Shown: positions 9,404 through 17,782 of the stretch, piece by piece | How the letters are laid out: each line of letters opens with the position of its first letter | Position numbering within the stretch: position 1 is the first letter of the stretch | Assembly: GCA_009697105.1 (NCBI GenBank) | Contig: SIAQ01000010.1 | Location: forward strand, 1-64,000 | Reading direction: 5' to 3' | Length of the DNA: 64,000 nt | Source of the DNA: Gemmataceae bacterium | GTDB lineage: Bacteria; Planctomycetota; Planctomycetia; Gemmatales; Gemmataceae | Position numbers and translations under genes: made by a program | The notes under the pieces: generated by a model | Seen by the model: only the letters and a program-made list of their open reading frames with translations | Database searches by the model: none | What the model was told of the DNA's origin: nothing

Positions 9404-9710
9404 AAGCCCAGTGGCGAGGTACTCCGAACCGCTGGGATCCCAAGGGCCCGGAGTGCCTCACCCCATACGCATCAACTTAAGGAACTCAGGCCAGGCAATC
9501 AAATTTGAACCACAGAGGCACAGAGAACACAGAGCAAATACGAAGAATGGGGGCAGAGAAGGCAGGCTGAATCGTTACGTGTTCTTTTCACTATTCCGCG
9601 CATTTTCTCTGTATTCTCTGTGCCTCTGTGGTTAGGTTGCATTTGCCTGACACCATGTCCTTAAGTTGATGCCTATGGGGTTCGGAGTATCTCACCCTTC
9701 GGCTTGAGTG
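9404..9710. repeat. Nested composite palindrome (family A plus CACAGAG arms)
   Basis: This intergenic stretch has no gene but is layered inverted repeat. The outermost arms are family A sequences (GGCGAGGTACTCCGAACC near 9413, TTCGGAGTATCTCACC near 9681). Inside them CCCCATACGCATCAACTTAA (9461-9480) pairs with 9661-9680 with a single mismatch. The innermost arms are AACCACAGAGGCACAGAGAA (9508-9527) and its complement near 9614-9633. The core (9535-9606) is unrelated. The order suggests that an element with CACAGAG ends was inserted into, or carried by, a larger palindrome. Confidence 0.75.
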
Positions 9711-9752
9711 TTCTTTTCGACAAAACTGCGGGCGGTTGAGATCGTCGCATTT

Positions 9753-9817
9753 TCAGAGCCTGAGCGCCAGCGATGGGCAACGTTACAGCGTGCTCTTCGC
9801 TGGCGCTCAGGCTCTGA
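9753..9817. repeat. Perfect 20-bp inverted repeat
   Basis: TCAGAGCCTGAGCGCCAGCG (9753-9772) is exactly complementary to 9798-9817, with a 25-base loop. It is another short palindrome, separate in sequence from the other families in the window. It lies between the nested repeat and the phosphatase gene. Bases 9818-10049 show no gene. Confidence 0.7.
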
Positions 9818-10049
9818 CCGGACAAATTCATCCGCTCGAAGTATACTTGTCAAGTCCTACCCAAATCCTGTCGATAACTACGATGACCCACCTTCGCGCA
9901 ATGGGCACGATGCCTGTGTTCACTAACCATCCCCATTGGCTCTCCTGTTGGCAGTCGGGCTTGCGTGAATTTGGCGAAACGGGCATTATACTACCAACCC
10001 GCGGGTTCTTTTTTTTCACCCCGCGGCTTTACGCTTCTGAGGTGCTGGC

Positions 10050-10709
10050 GTGCAAATACCAAAGTGGTCTCAGTGGTTGATGGGCAGCGTGATTTTCTTA
10101 TTCATGGCCTACGTGCCTTTTCAACATTATCGCTACATGCGCGAGCACACGAAACGTTTTCGCGTCGTTGACGCAGAAAAGGGCGTTTATCGCAGCGGGT
10201 GCCTCTCGGCTGATGGATTCCGCTACCACATCGCTAAATACAAAATCAAGACTGTCGTGACGCTGTGGGACGAGGATCCCGATCCGAACCTGGCGAACGA
10301 CCGCTTTTCGTTTCGTACCATCAAGGAATCCGAACTCTGCAAAGAGTTGGGCGTGAAGTATCAGTTCATTTATGTGAGGCTGGCGAAACATAATGAGAGC
10401 CATTCAAATCCCCCGCAAGCCGTGAAGGAGTTCCTGGAAGTGATGGACAACGAAGACTCCTTCCCCGTGCTCTTTCACTGCAAGGCCGGCTTGCACCGCA
10501 CCGGGGTAATGGGCGCCGTCTACCGCATGGAGTACAACGACTGGTCGCGCGAGGATGCGATGCGCGAACTACGCTCGCATGGTTTCGGCGAGTTCGTGGG
10601 CAATTTCAAAAACCACTACATCCAGCAATACGTTGTCTCCTACCAGCCTCGCCATTCGACGGGCGAGCGTACTCCAGTAAAGGCGACCCTGACGAGTCGC
10701 CCGAAGTAA
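10050..10709 (+). CDS. Membrane-anchored dual-specificity/tyrosine phosphatase-like protein
   Basis: A 219-residue protein with an N-terminal membrane anchor (residues 10-26) and a cysteine-phosphatase domain. The catalytic P-loop is HCKAGLHRTG, a CX5R motif with Cys144 as nucleophile and Arg150. A candidate general acid lies in the D-rich loop DEDPDPN. The start is GTG 10050, with GAGGTG about six bases upstream. The family hydrolyses phosphotyrosine or related phosphoesters. In bacteria, proteins of this layout (YRSG...VVTLWDE) are often annotated as DSP-like or protein-tyrosine phosphatases. The LptF/G-type permease follows 160 bases downstream on the same strand. Confidence 0.85.
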   Translation: MQIPKWSQWLMGSVIFLFMAYVPFQHYRYMREHTKRFRVVDAEKGVYRSGCLSADGFRYHIAKYKIKTVVTLWDEDPDPNLANDRFSFRTIKESELCKELGVKYQFIYVRLAKHNESHSNPPQAVKEFLEVMDNEDSFPVLFHCKAGLHRTGVMGAVYRMEYNDWSREDAMRELRSHGFGEFVGNFKNHYIQQYVVSYQPRHSTGERTPVKATLTSRPK

Positions 10710-10873
10710 AGGATACACGACAGCATTTGCAAAAAACCAAACAACCACGGATAGCCCGAATAACGCGGACAAGAAATACTATGCAGGAAGTTTTCTCTAT
10801 CCGTGGTTAGATGCCTGCCAGTGGTGCCGGGTACGCTTAGAGAAGTTGATTTTCGTCAAGCGAGATTCGATCC

Positions 10874-11992
10874 ATGTTCATGTTCTCGATTTACGACCGA
10901 CAGATGATCTTCAGCTACTTCAAGGCCTATGCGTTTAGCCTGATTAGCTTGATGGGCCTGTTCATTGTCGTCGATCTGTTTCTCAGTCTCGACGATCTCA
11001 TGTCGCATCGCCGGGATACAGGCGATTTTCTACAGTTCGTCGGCATGCTTTACGGCTACAAGTCATTTCAGATATTCGACAGGCTCTGCGAAGCGATTGT
11101 GTTGCTGGCGGGCATGTTTACGGTGGCGTGGATGCAGCGCAACAACGAACTGGTGCCGCTGCTTTCCGCGGGAGTATCGACGCGCCGGGCCGTGCAACCG
11201 GTATTGCTTTGTGCCTTTGTGATGATGGGGCTAGTTGCCGTCAACCAGGAATTCGCTCTGCCGCATATCGACATCTTCATGCTGGAAAACAAAGGCAACT
11301 GGGACGGCGCGAAGGAAGCGGAGGTCAAGGGCGACTATGACATGCGTGGCATCCATATCTCCGGTCGCTCGGCGATCAAGAAGGACTCGCTCATCAACGA
11401 CTTCATCGCGATTATCCCGCGCCACGTCTGTGGCACGGAAGTGACGCTGCAGGCACGGGCGGCGGTCTTCATTCCCGAGCGAGAGGGTGACCGCCGATCG
11501 GGCGGCTGGCTGCTCAAGAACACCACCGTGCATGGTTCCATCGACTGGGCTCTACAGGATGACGACATCCTGAAGTCGCTCGGCGACGGAAGCTATTTTT
11601 TGCGAACGGCGGATGTCACCATCGAGACCGTAACACGCACCAAGAATTGGCAGAACTATTTATCAACGTGGGATTTGCTGGCGGAGATGGAGAGGCCGAA
11701 TTCGTCACAGCATGCCCAGCTTGCCGTTGCCTTTCATATGCGCATGACGAGGCCGGCGGTGGGCATCATTTTGGTGGTGCTCGGTCTGTCAGTGATTTTG
11801 CGCGATCAGAATCGCAATATTTTCATCAGCGCGGGGATGTGTTTGGGGCTTTCAGCGACATTTTTCACGTCGATCTTCGCCTGCCAAACTCTGGGTACGA
11901 ACGAAGTAGTCTCCGCTGCATTCGCGGCGTGGATGCCGGTGATTGTATTCGGTCCGTTGTCGTTGGTGATGTACGACGCGGTGCATACGTAA
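10874..11992 (+). CDS. LptF/LptG-family permease
   Basis: A 372-residue YjgP/YjgQ-type protein. It has hydrophobic helices near residues 14-35, 60-82, 105-125, 288-308, 317-336 and 344-366, with a soluble periplasmic beta-jellyroll-like domain (about 130-270) between helices 3 and 4, as expected for LptF/G. In Gram-negative bacteria the LptF-LptG pair works with LptB to extract lipopolysaccharide from the inner membrane. Only one permease gene is visible here, so its partner must be elsewhere or it may act as a homodimer. RDQNRNIFISAGMCLG before the fifth helix is characteristic. Confidence 0.88.
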   Translation: MFMFSIYDRQMIFSYFKAYAFSLISLMGLFIVVDLFLSLDDLMSHRRDTGDFLQFVGMLYGYKSFQIFDRLCEAIVLLAGMFTVAWMQRNNELVPLLSAGVSTRRAVQPVLLCAFVMMGLVAVNQEFALPHIDIFMLENKGNWDGAKEAEVKGDYDMRGIHISGRSAIKKDSLINDFIAIIPRHVCGTEVTLQARAAVFIPEREGDRRSGGWLLKNTTVHGSIDWALQDDDILKSLGDGSYFLRTADVTIETVTRTKNWQNYLSTWDLLAEMERPNSSQHAQLAVAFHMRMTRPAVGIILVVLGLSVILRDQNRNIFISAGMCLGLSATFFTSIFACQTLGTNEVVSAAFAAWMPVIVFGPLSLVMYDAVHT

Positions 11993-12001
11993 CGTACTTG
12001 A

Positions 12002-12066
12002 AAAAAAAACGAGCCGGGAGCGTGAGCGACGGACTGGAGAATCCCGTCGCTTACGCTTCCGGCTGG
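12002..12066. terminator. Family C palindrome acting as terminator for minus-strand DUF2330 gene
   Basis: CCGTCGCTTACGCTTCCGGCT (12044-12064, complement) pairs with GAGCCGGGAGCGTGAGCGACGG (12011-12032). Read on the minus strand, the stem is followed by a run of nine T residues (12009-12001), the layout of an intrinsic terminator. It lies 47 bases past the DUF2330 stop. Other family C copies are at 24686-24739, 27599-27655 and a half-copy at 38811-38832. Confidence 0.7.
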
Positions 12067-12112
12067 TTAATCAATTTTCGTAGGGAATTCGCTAATCGAA
12101 AAACGGAATCGA

Positions 12113-13495
12113 TCACGGCGGCGAGACGGGGAGCAGTTCCTCGTACTCCGAGTTGTCTTCCGCGCCGTTGTAGCGGGCGGGCACGATTAGCAGATCATCA
12201 TTCATTTCATCCCGCGCGAAAATCTTGCGGAACTTCGTGATGAACCAATTCGCCGTCAGGTGGCCTGAAAGCTGTTGCAGGTTCTTCACGTCTTCGGCCG
12301 GGGCGTGGCGCACCATGTAGCCGAACGGGCGTTCTTTCTGCGCTTTCATCAAGCGCGCCGAGATGACTTTGCGAATCGCCTCGGCTCGCGGGCCGTCGCG
12401 CATGTCGGCTTCGGTGAAACCTTCGTCGACGTTCGGGACCAACTCGCTGTACGGGGCGGAGCCGCCGAGGACGTTGATATCGGTCTTCGAGAGCTTGCGT
12501 GCCCATTCCATCGTCGTCGGGATGTGGCCCTTGGCGTTCGGCTGCGGGCGTTGGTTCGCCACGAAATTGAAGTTAAGCGCCTTAGCTCGCGCCATCAGCG
12601 GCGGAATCTGATTCTTGAAGGCGTTCAGCCAATCAGCACCGCGACCTGGCAGCCCGCCCGGCGTGCAACCGGAGGCGGCGTCGAGCATCGGAATCCATGT
12701 GTACTGGTAGCTCATGTCGCCTTGCAGATCGACCTTGTACGGCGCTTGCACGTAGAACAACGCCTCGGTTTTCTCGCGTACTGAAATCTGCGTGATCTTG
12801 AGCGGGTAGACGATCTTGTCGCTGGTGAATTGGAAGCGCGTCGGCGTCACTTCGCCGTCGAACGTGCCATCTTTGTTGCGCTTCATCTGGGCGGTGTCGA
12901 TCTTCATGACCGTGAAGAGCCATTTCTTTTGCACGTAATGGCTGAGCGTGGCTTCGTCGCCGGAGTAGGTGTATTTGTTTTCCTTGAGCCATTGAAACAA
13001 ATCGTCGGCACGCTCGGCGGAGATGATCTTGTAATCGAGCGACCCGACGAGGCCGGCTTCGAGAACGACTACCTTGGGCCGATTTGCGCCTTCGCCCTTG
13101 CCTTCGCCGGCCTTTTTAGAACGCTGCTGATCGTTTGCCCAAAACCGGCGCCATTCCGGTTCGGCGGCATAGAGGAGCTTCGATTGCGGTGTTTCGCGCT
13201 GCTTCATGATCGTGTAGACCGCGAAATGTTTGAAGAAATCGCGTGGCATCTCGCTGAGCTTGGGTTGCGTGGGCGTCGGGATCACCATGCCGAAGTCGAG
13301 GGCGTTGCCCTCGAATTTCGGTTGGACCGTAAAAGTCTCGACCTTCGTATCGGGATCAAAGGTGATGAACACCTTTTGGGCGGGTTGCAAAATATCGGCA
13401 TTCTTCGCGGAGAAGTAACAACAAGCCGCCCGCGCGTTGGAAACGGCGATCGGCAATGTCAGCAAAAGCGCTGACAGGATGAAACGATGGAGCAT
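12113..13495 (-). CDS. DUF2330 domain secreted protein
   Basis: A 460-residue protein with a cleavable signal (FILSALLLTLPIAVSNARA) followed by CCYFSAKN, which matches the DUF2330 opening. VFITFDPDTKVETFTVQPKFEG and FGMVIPTPTQPKLSEMP follow. DUF2330 proteins are exported proteins of unknown biochemical function, common in planctomycetes and other large-genome bacteria. The two adjacent Cys just after the signal could form a disulphide or carry a lipid. There is no membrane helix after the signal. The gene lies 88 bases downstream of a PPC-domain gene on the same strand, with a family B palindrome between them. Confidence 0.85.
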   Translation of the reverse strand: MLHRFILSALLLTLPIAVSNARAACCYFSAKNADILQPAQKVFITFDPDTKVETFTVQPKFEGNALDFGMVIPTPTQPKLSEMPRDFFKHFAVYTIMKQRETPQSKLLYAAEPEWRRFWANDQQRSKKAGEGKGEGANRPKVVVLEAGLVGSLDYKIISAERADDLFQWLKENKYTYSGDEATLSHYVQKKWLFTVMKIDTAQMKRNKDGTFDGEVTPTRFQFTSDKIVYPLKITQISVREKTEALFYVQAPYKVDLQGDMSYQYTWIPMLDAASGCTPGGLPGRGADWLNAFKNQIPPLMARAKALNFNFVANQRPQPNAKGHIPTTMEWARKLSKTDINVLGGSAPYSELVPNVDEGFTEADMRDGPRAEAIRKVISARLMKAQKERPFGYMVRHAPAEDVKNLQQLSGHLTANWFITKFRKIFARDEMNDDLLIVPARYNGAEDNSEYEELLPVSPP

Positions 13496-13514
13496 TGCGA
13501 AGTACCTCTTAGGG

Positions 13515-13564
13515 CTTGCCGTTTAGCGCTCGGAAAATCCCAGGCGAGCGCTAAACGGCAAGCA
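13515..13564. repeat. Interspersed palindrome, family B
   Basis: GCTTGCCGTTTAGCGCTCG (13515-13533) is the exact inverse complement of 13546-13564, with a 12-base loop. It belongs to the commonest repeat family of this window (arms CCGCTTGCGGCTTAGCGCTC or variants). It lies between two genes of the same minus-strand unit, so here it would sit in their joint mRNA. Confidence 0.85.
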
Positions 13565-13582
13565 GAAAACCACGAACTCAAA

Positions 13583-15631
13583 TTACTTCTTCACCGCTGC
13601 CGCCGTCACGCGAAGCATCAACGGCGGCGCACTGGCGGTGTATTCTTTGTTCATGTGATTCGCCCGGCCTGAGATCATGACAAAGTATTCGCCGGCGACG
13701 GTCTTGGCGTTGACATCGAGCGGGAACGAAATCTCTTTCTTGTCCTTCGGAATCGTCGTGAGCTTCGGCGCGGGCATGGTCGCCGGCAGTCCGGCCGGCG
13801 GGTTGATGGCGATTTCGTCGTCGAAACCGGCTTCGCGCATCACGGTGAGGGTGACGTTCGCTTTGCCGCCGATCGCGACTTCGGCTGGGTCCATCTTGAT
13901 CGCGAGACTGAACGGCGCCTTTTCTTTCACCGCCAAACCGAGCGTCGATGCCAGGTTCATCGGTGGATAAGCGAGTCCACCCATGACTGCCGCGACCGCC
14001 GCCTTGGCCTCGGCGTTTTGCGTCACGGCTTGGCCATCGACGGTCGCCTTGCCGGTGATGCCGAACGTATACGCACCCATGGCGATATCGTTCTTGGCGA
14101 CGACAATCAGGATGCTGGCGTTCTGCCCCGCTTTGATCGTTGCCGTGCCGGACAGGCCAGGATGGCCCGTCGGGGTCAGATCGATCGCTCCCGTGTAGCC
14201 TTTACGGTTAACCTGCACTGCTACAGCCGTGACGCTGCCCGGCGCGATGTCGTAGCGTTCGCTCGGCAGCGTGAGATCGAAGCCGGAGACAGTCGGACCG
14301 ATCGTGACGCGATAAGTTTCATTGGGACCGTACGCGAAATGCAGATGTTGCACTTCGAGGATGAGGTCGCCGTCGTCCGGCACCGTGAAGTCGATCTTCT
14401 GGTCGCCGGGATGGGCTGTCTGCGGATTGGACTTGGCAATTTCCGCGAGCGTTTTGCCATTCTTGACGGAGAGATACACCAGGCTCGGCGAATAGAGTTC
14501 GAGCGTCTGGGCTTCGATGGTGAGCTTTTGGCCTTTCTTGGCGGTGAAGATGTAGAAGTCGGCGTCGTCGGGTTTCTCGAATCGGCCCGTCACGCCGCCC
14601 GGAACGAGGATGCGATTGGGCGTCTTGGCGTCGTTGTTGGGTTCTTGCTCGGTGGTTTCGTCAATGTCGCTGCTGAGAACGGGGACAGGCCAACCGTGCA
14701 GTCCGCTTGGTCCCTTCGGGGCGGCCCAGACGACGCGAGCCGTGGAATCGGCGGGGATGTTGATTTCCGTCGCAGTGACGCCGTCAACTGCTGGGCCGGC
14801 GAAACCGATCTTCGCTTTGGTCCCGCGTTTGGCGGCCATCGGGACGGCCGCGGTCGCCAGCGGGAAGTCGCCGATGCGCAGGCGGTAGGTGTAATCCGCG
14901 CCGCCGCGGTTGAGCACGTCTTTCACTTCGACGAGGTAATCGCCGGCGTCCTTGAATGCATAGCTGATGCGCGGATCGGTTTGGCATCCGGGTGAATCGT
15001 TATCGAAGGCGAGTTCGCGCATCGACTTGGCGTCGTAGATCGTCAGGAAGGCGTCGATCGGGCTACCGAGTCGGCGGGCGAGACAATCGAAGCTCAGCCG
15101 TTGGCCGGCCTTGACGGTGATTTTGTAGATGTCGCCGGTTTCAGCTGCGATGGCGCCGGTGACAACGGACGGGACGGGAATCGCTTGGGCGTCGGCCTTG
15201 GTGCGATTTTTCCCGTTTGACGCGATACCAGGCAGATCGTCGACGCAGAAGATCCGCAGGTTGGACGAACCGCCCGGCGTCGCCACGCGAAACGGGTAAA
15301 CGCCGAGCGGTGCGTCGGCTGGGATTTCGATGCGGGCTTTGAATTTCGTCGGATCGGTGCCGTTCTTGTCTTCGGTCGGAATAGTGAACTTGGCGGGGAT
15401 GCCCAACGAGATACCGGTGGGATTCGCCAGCGACGAGCCGGTAACCAATAATTCAAATGGCACACCGCGCTGCGCACCGGACGGCGACAGCGGCGCAAGA
15501 TTCGGGCCAACGATTTTCACGGGTGGTGGTGGTGGTTTTTTTTGCCCCCAGCTGGGGCTTACTACCATCAGACTGGCCGCCGCGAATGCCAGGAGCGATC
15601 CCGTAAATACCATCACAGATGATTTTTTCAT
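13583..15631 (-). CDS. Secreted protein with PPC (pre-peptidase C-terminal) domains
   Basis: A 682-residue protein with a signal peptide (about residues 1-30, ending SPSWG) and a Pro-rich start to the mature chain. An IPT/TIG-like Ig domain (PLSPSGAQRGVPFELLVTG) follows, then PPC-type beta-sandwiches near residues 150-250 (GDIYKITVKAGQRLSFDCLAR) and 340-440 (PDDADFYIFTAKKGQKLTIEAQ). Further Ig-like segments reach to the C-terminus. It is expected at the cell surface or in the periplasm and has no catalytic motif. The start at 15631 has GAGG upstream. A Met four codons earlier overlaps that site. It is a relative of the protein at 44631-47198. Confidence 0.85.
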   Translation of the reverse strand: MKKSSVMVFTGSLLAFAAASLMVVSPSWGQKKPPPPPVKIVGPNLAPLSPSGAQRGVPFELLVTGSSLANPTGISLGIPAKFTIPTEDKNGTDPTKFKARIEIPADAPLGVYPFRVATPGGSSNLRIFCVDDLPGIASNGKNRTKADAQAIPVPSVVTGAIAAETGDIYKITVKAGQRLSFDCLARRLGSPIDAFLTIYDAKSMRELAFDNDSPGCQTDPRISYAFKDAGDYLVEVKDVLNRGGADYTYRLRIGDFPLATAAVPMAAKRGTKAKIGFAGPAVDGVTATEINIPADSTARVVWAAPKGPSGLHGWPVPVLSSDIDETTEQEPNNDAKTPNRILVPGGVTGRFEKPDDADFYIFTAKKGQKLTIEAQTLELYSPSLVYLSVKNGKTLAEIAKSNPQTAHPGDQKIDFTVPDDGDLILEVQHLHFAYGPNETYRVTIGPTVSGFDLTLPSERYDIAPGSVTAVAVQVNRKGYTGAIDLTPTGHPGLSGTATIKAGQNASILIVVAKNDIAMGAYTFGITGKATVDGQAVTQNAEAKAAVAAVMGGLAYPPMNLASTLGLAVKEKAPFSLAIKMDPAEVAIGGKANVTLTVMREAGFDDEIAINPPAGLPATMPAPKLTTIPKDKKEISFPLDVNAKTVAGEYFVMISGRANHMNKEYTASAPPLMLRVTAAAVKK

Positions 15632-15643
15632 GCTTCGCCTCAA

Positions 15644-16034
15644 AATGAACAGGAAAAGAGTTTTTCCAGGTGGGTTTATGAAACTGAATTCGGCATTGAA
15701 TCATCATAATCATTGAGAGTGTCAATGGGAAGGAAAAATCCGTGCTTCGGAATTAGTTAAATCACACTGAGATTTTTCTATAACACAATTGCACATTTCC
15801 CAAATCGACGAGCTATACTAAATGACGGAGCGACAGTCGCCCCGCCGGGTGCGCGACACGACTTGTAAGAATTTCACCACGGAAGGCACAGATAGTGAAA
15901 AATGTCTTCAGGCTATTTCCCATCCGCGTAATTCGTGACATCCGTGGTTGTGATTGATTCTCTGCAACTGTTATTGTGCACGCGCCCTGAATGCCCATTT
16001 CGTTGTTGAACGTTAAATGCGTGGAGAGCATCCC
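15644..16034. other. Intergenic region between divergent genes
   Basis: This 390-base region separates the minus-strand PPC gene from the plus-strand FHA/HD-GYP gene and should contain promoters for both. It is AT-rich near 15700-15830. Bases 15874-15960 hold a degenerate CCACGG...CCGTGG inverted repeat, similar in style to the CACAGAG element near 9.5 kb. I see no gene. Confidence 0.4.
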
Positions 16035-17582
16035 GTGAATCGTTGTATTCGTTTGCGTGGAATTGACGGCGACGTGGAAGGCAAGAATTGGGAATCCGAT
16101 ACGATCCTTCGCGCGGGTCGACTGGCCACGCTCGAAATCGTGCTCGAGGATTCCTCCGTCAGCCGACGCCATGCTGAAATCCGCGCCACCGACAATGGCT
16201 GGTGCGTTCGCGATCTCGGCAGCACCAATGGCACGTTTCTCAACGGCGCCAAGCTCGGCCCCGGCGAATCGCCCGTGCGCCCGCACGACCTCGTGCGGTT
16301 CGGCAACGTGACGCTAGTCGTTGACGGCATCAGTAAGGAGCCTGAATCGCAAGAAGACCTCAGTCCGATCGAAAACATGCAAGTCGCCGCCGTCGGCAAT
16401 CAGAGTTGGGAGGACGCGATCAGTTTTCCCTTTGAACGCGAAAAGAACGCACAGCTTGGCCATCAACTGCAAGCGTTGCTTCGCGCCGGCCATCATCTCG
16501 TCCATTTGGAGAGTGAGGACAAGCTACTGAGCGAAATCCTGCGCGACGCCGTCAGCACGCTGAAAGCCCAGCGCGGCGCCATCGTACTCACCGAAACGCC
16601 CGACAGCCCGCTGTGCCTGCGTGCCCAGGACACGGGCAGCAATCAAATTGCTAGCCGTACTGCTTTTAGCCAGAGCTTGGCCAACCGTTGCTTTGCCCAA
16701 GGCCAATCGATCCTCTGCTGTAGCGTGGAAGAAGATGCCGAATTGCTCGGCGCGAAGAGTATCGCCGAGGGTGCGATGTCGTCCGTACTCTGCGTCGTCC
16801 TTCGCACGCCGCGAAAAAAGCTCGGCGTGCTCCATCTCGACCGCGGGCCTTTGAACGAACCGTTTACTCAAGAAGACATGAAGTTCGCTGACGCCCTCGC
16901 GGCTCACGTGTCGTTTGGCATTGAATGCGCCCAGCTTCTGCGCAAACAACGCGACCTTTTTGATTCCGCGATCTTGGCGCTGGCTCAGGCCGTGGAGATG
17001 CGCGACGAGTACACGGGTGGGCACACTGTGCGCGTGACGGAATACTCGATTCTGCTGGCGACGCATTTGGAATGCTCGCCCAAGGAAATGGAGTTGATCC
17101 GTCTCGGCACGCCGGTGCATGACATTGGCAAGGTCGGCATCCGTGATGTTATTTTGAACAAGCCTGGAAAGCTGACACCGGACGAATTTGAGGTCATGAA
17201 AACGCACACCGTCCTAGGCGCCAAGTTGCTCGAACAGGTCAAGGAATGGGCCGGCGTGATCCCTATTGTCCGCTCGCACCACGAGCGCTGGGATGGCGGC
17301 GGTTATCCAGATGGCCTGGCAGGCGAGAAAATCCACCGCCTGGCCCGCATCGTCGCCGTCGCTGACGCCTTCGACGCCATGACTTCCGATCGCCCATATC
17401 GCAAGGCCATGCCCGTTAACGTGGCGTTCGCGGAAATCCAAAAGAACCTCGGCAAACAGTTCGACCCGGAAATCGGCGCTGGCTTCATCAAGATCAAACA
17501 GCGCATAATCAAAGAAATGAATTCGGAAACGAAGAGAATTCACATTAACCAGTTAGCCACGCTGCGTCTGGCGGTTGTGTGA
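16035..17582 (+). CDS. FHA-GAF-HD-GYP phosphodiesterase-type regulator
   Basis: A 515-residue cytoplasmic protein with three domains. An N-terminal FHA domain (about residues 1-95) has GRLATLEIVL, SVSRRHAEI and DLGSTNGTFLNG, the phosphothreonine-binding loops. A GAF domain covers about 135-300. A C-terminal HD-GYP domain (about 310-500) carries HTVRVTE, HDIGKVGI and HHERWDGGGYPDG, the metal ligands and GYP signature of cyclic-di-GMP phosphodiesterases. Together these suggest that a phosphorylated partner controls c-di-GMP breakdown. The start is GTG 16035, preceded by GGAGAG. An ATG at 16017 lacks a ribosome binding site. Confidence 0.93.
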   Translation: MNRCIRLRGIDGDVEGKNWESDTILRAGRLATLEIVLEDSSVSRRHAEIRATDNGWCVRDLGSTNGTFLNGAKLGPGESPVRPHDLVRFGNVTLVVDGISKEPESQEDLSPIENMQVAAVGNQSWEDAISFPFEREKNAQLGHQLQALLRAGHHLVHLESEDKLLSEILRDAVSTLKAQRGAIVLTETPDSPLCLRAQDTGSNQIASRTAFSQSLANRCFAQGQSILCCSVEEDAELLGAKSIAEGAMSSVLCVVLRTPRKKLGVLHLDRGPLNEPFTQEDMKFADALAAHVSFGIECAQLLRKQRDLFDSAILALAQAVEMRDEYTGGHTVRVTEYSILLATHLECSPKEMELIRLGTPVHDIGKVGIRDVILNKPGKLTPDEFEVMKTHTVLGAKLLEQVKEWAGVIPIVRSHHERWDGGGYPDGLAGEKIHRLARIVAVADAFDAMTSDRPYRKAMPVNVAFAEIQKNLGKQFDPEIGAGFIKIKQRIIKEMNSETKRIHINQLATLRLAVV

Positions 17583-17603
17583 GCGAAGACATTTTTCTTA
17601 TTG

Positions 17604-17766
17604 CCGCTTGCGGCTTAGCGCTCGGATCATCCCGTGCGAGCGCTAAGATAGGGTGTGTCAAGCGTACTCGCGCCGACGCACCGCTCCCTTGCGAACTCAG
17701 GGTGCGTCGGCGCGAGTACGCTTGACGCACCCTACGGCGCTGAGGCGAGCGCTAAGCCGCAAGCGG
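17604..17766. repeat. Family B palindrome interrupted by a second palindrome (family F)
   Basis: The left arm CCGCTTGCGGCTTAGCGCTC is at 17604-17623. The right arm begins at 17636 (GCGAGCGCTAAG) but is broken after 12 bases. It appears again, complete, at 17745-17766. The inserted stretch (17651-17732) is itself an almost perfect inverted repeat of about 32 bases per arm (GGGTGYGTCAAGCGTACTCG...). The 12-base GCGAGCGCTAAG sequence flanks the insert on both sides, like a target-site duplication. The element sits just after the HD-GYP stop codon and before the convergent BON-domain gene. Confidence 0.8.
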
Positions 17767-17782
17767 AATTCAACAGCAAATC

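Noticed and set aside
8229-9635. Long plus-strand open frame (about 468 codons) opposite the MacB permease
   Set aside because: It is antisense to a gene with clear family motifs, and its translation is Asp/His/Val-rich, typical of the reverse complement of a GC-rich gene. No ribosome binding site.
10569-10772. Small hydrophobic minus-strand gene overlapping the phosphatase end
   Set aside because: The conserved phosphatase frame runs through most of it, and no ribosome binding site is present.
15874-15960. Full copy of the CACAGAG palindrome near the PPC gene
   Set aside because: Only a CCACGG/CCGTGG pair and a few further bases match, so it is too degenerate to assign to the family near 9.5 kb.
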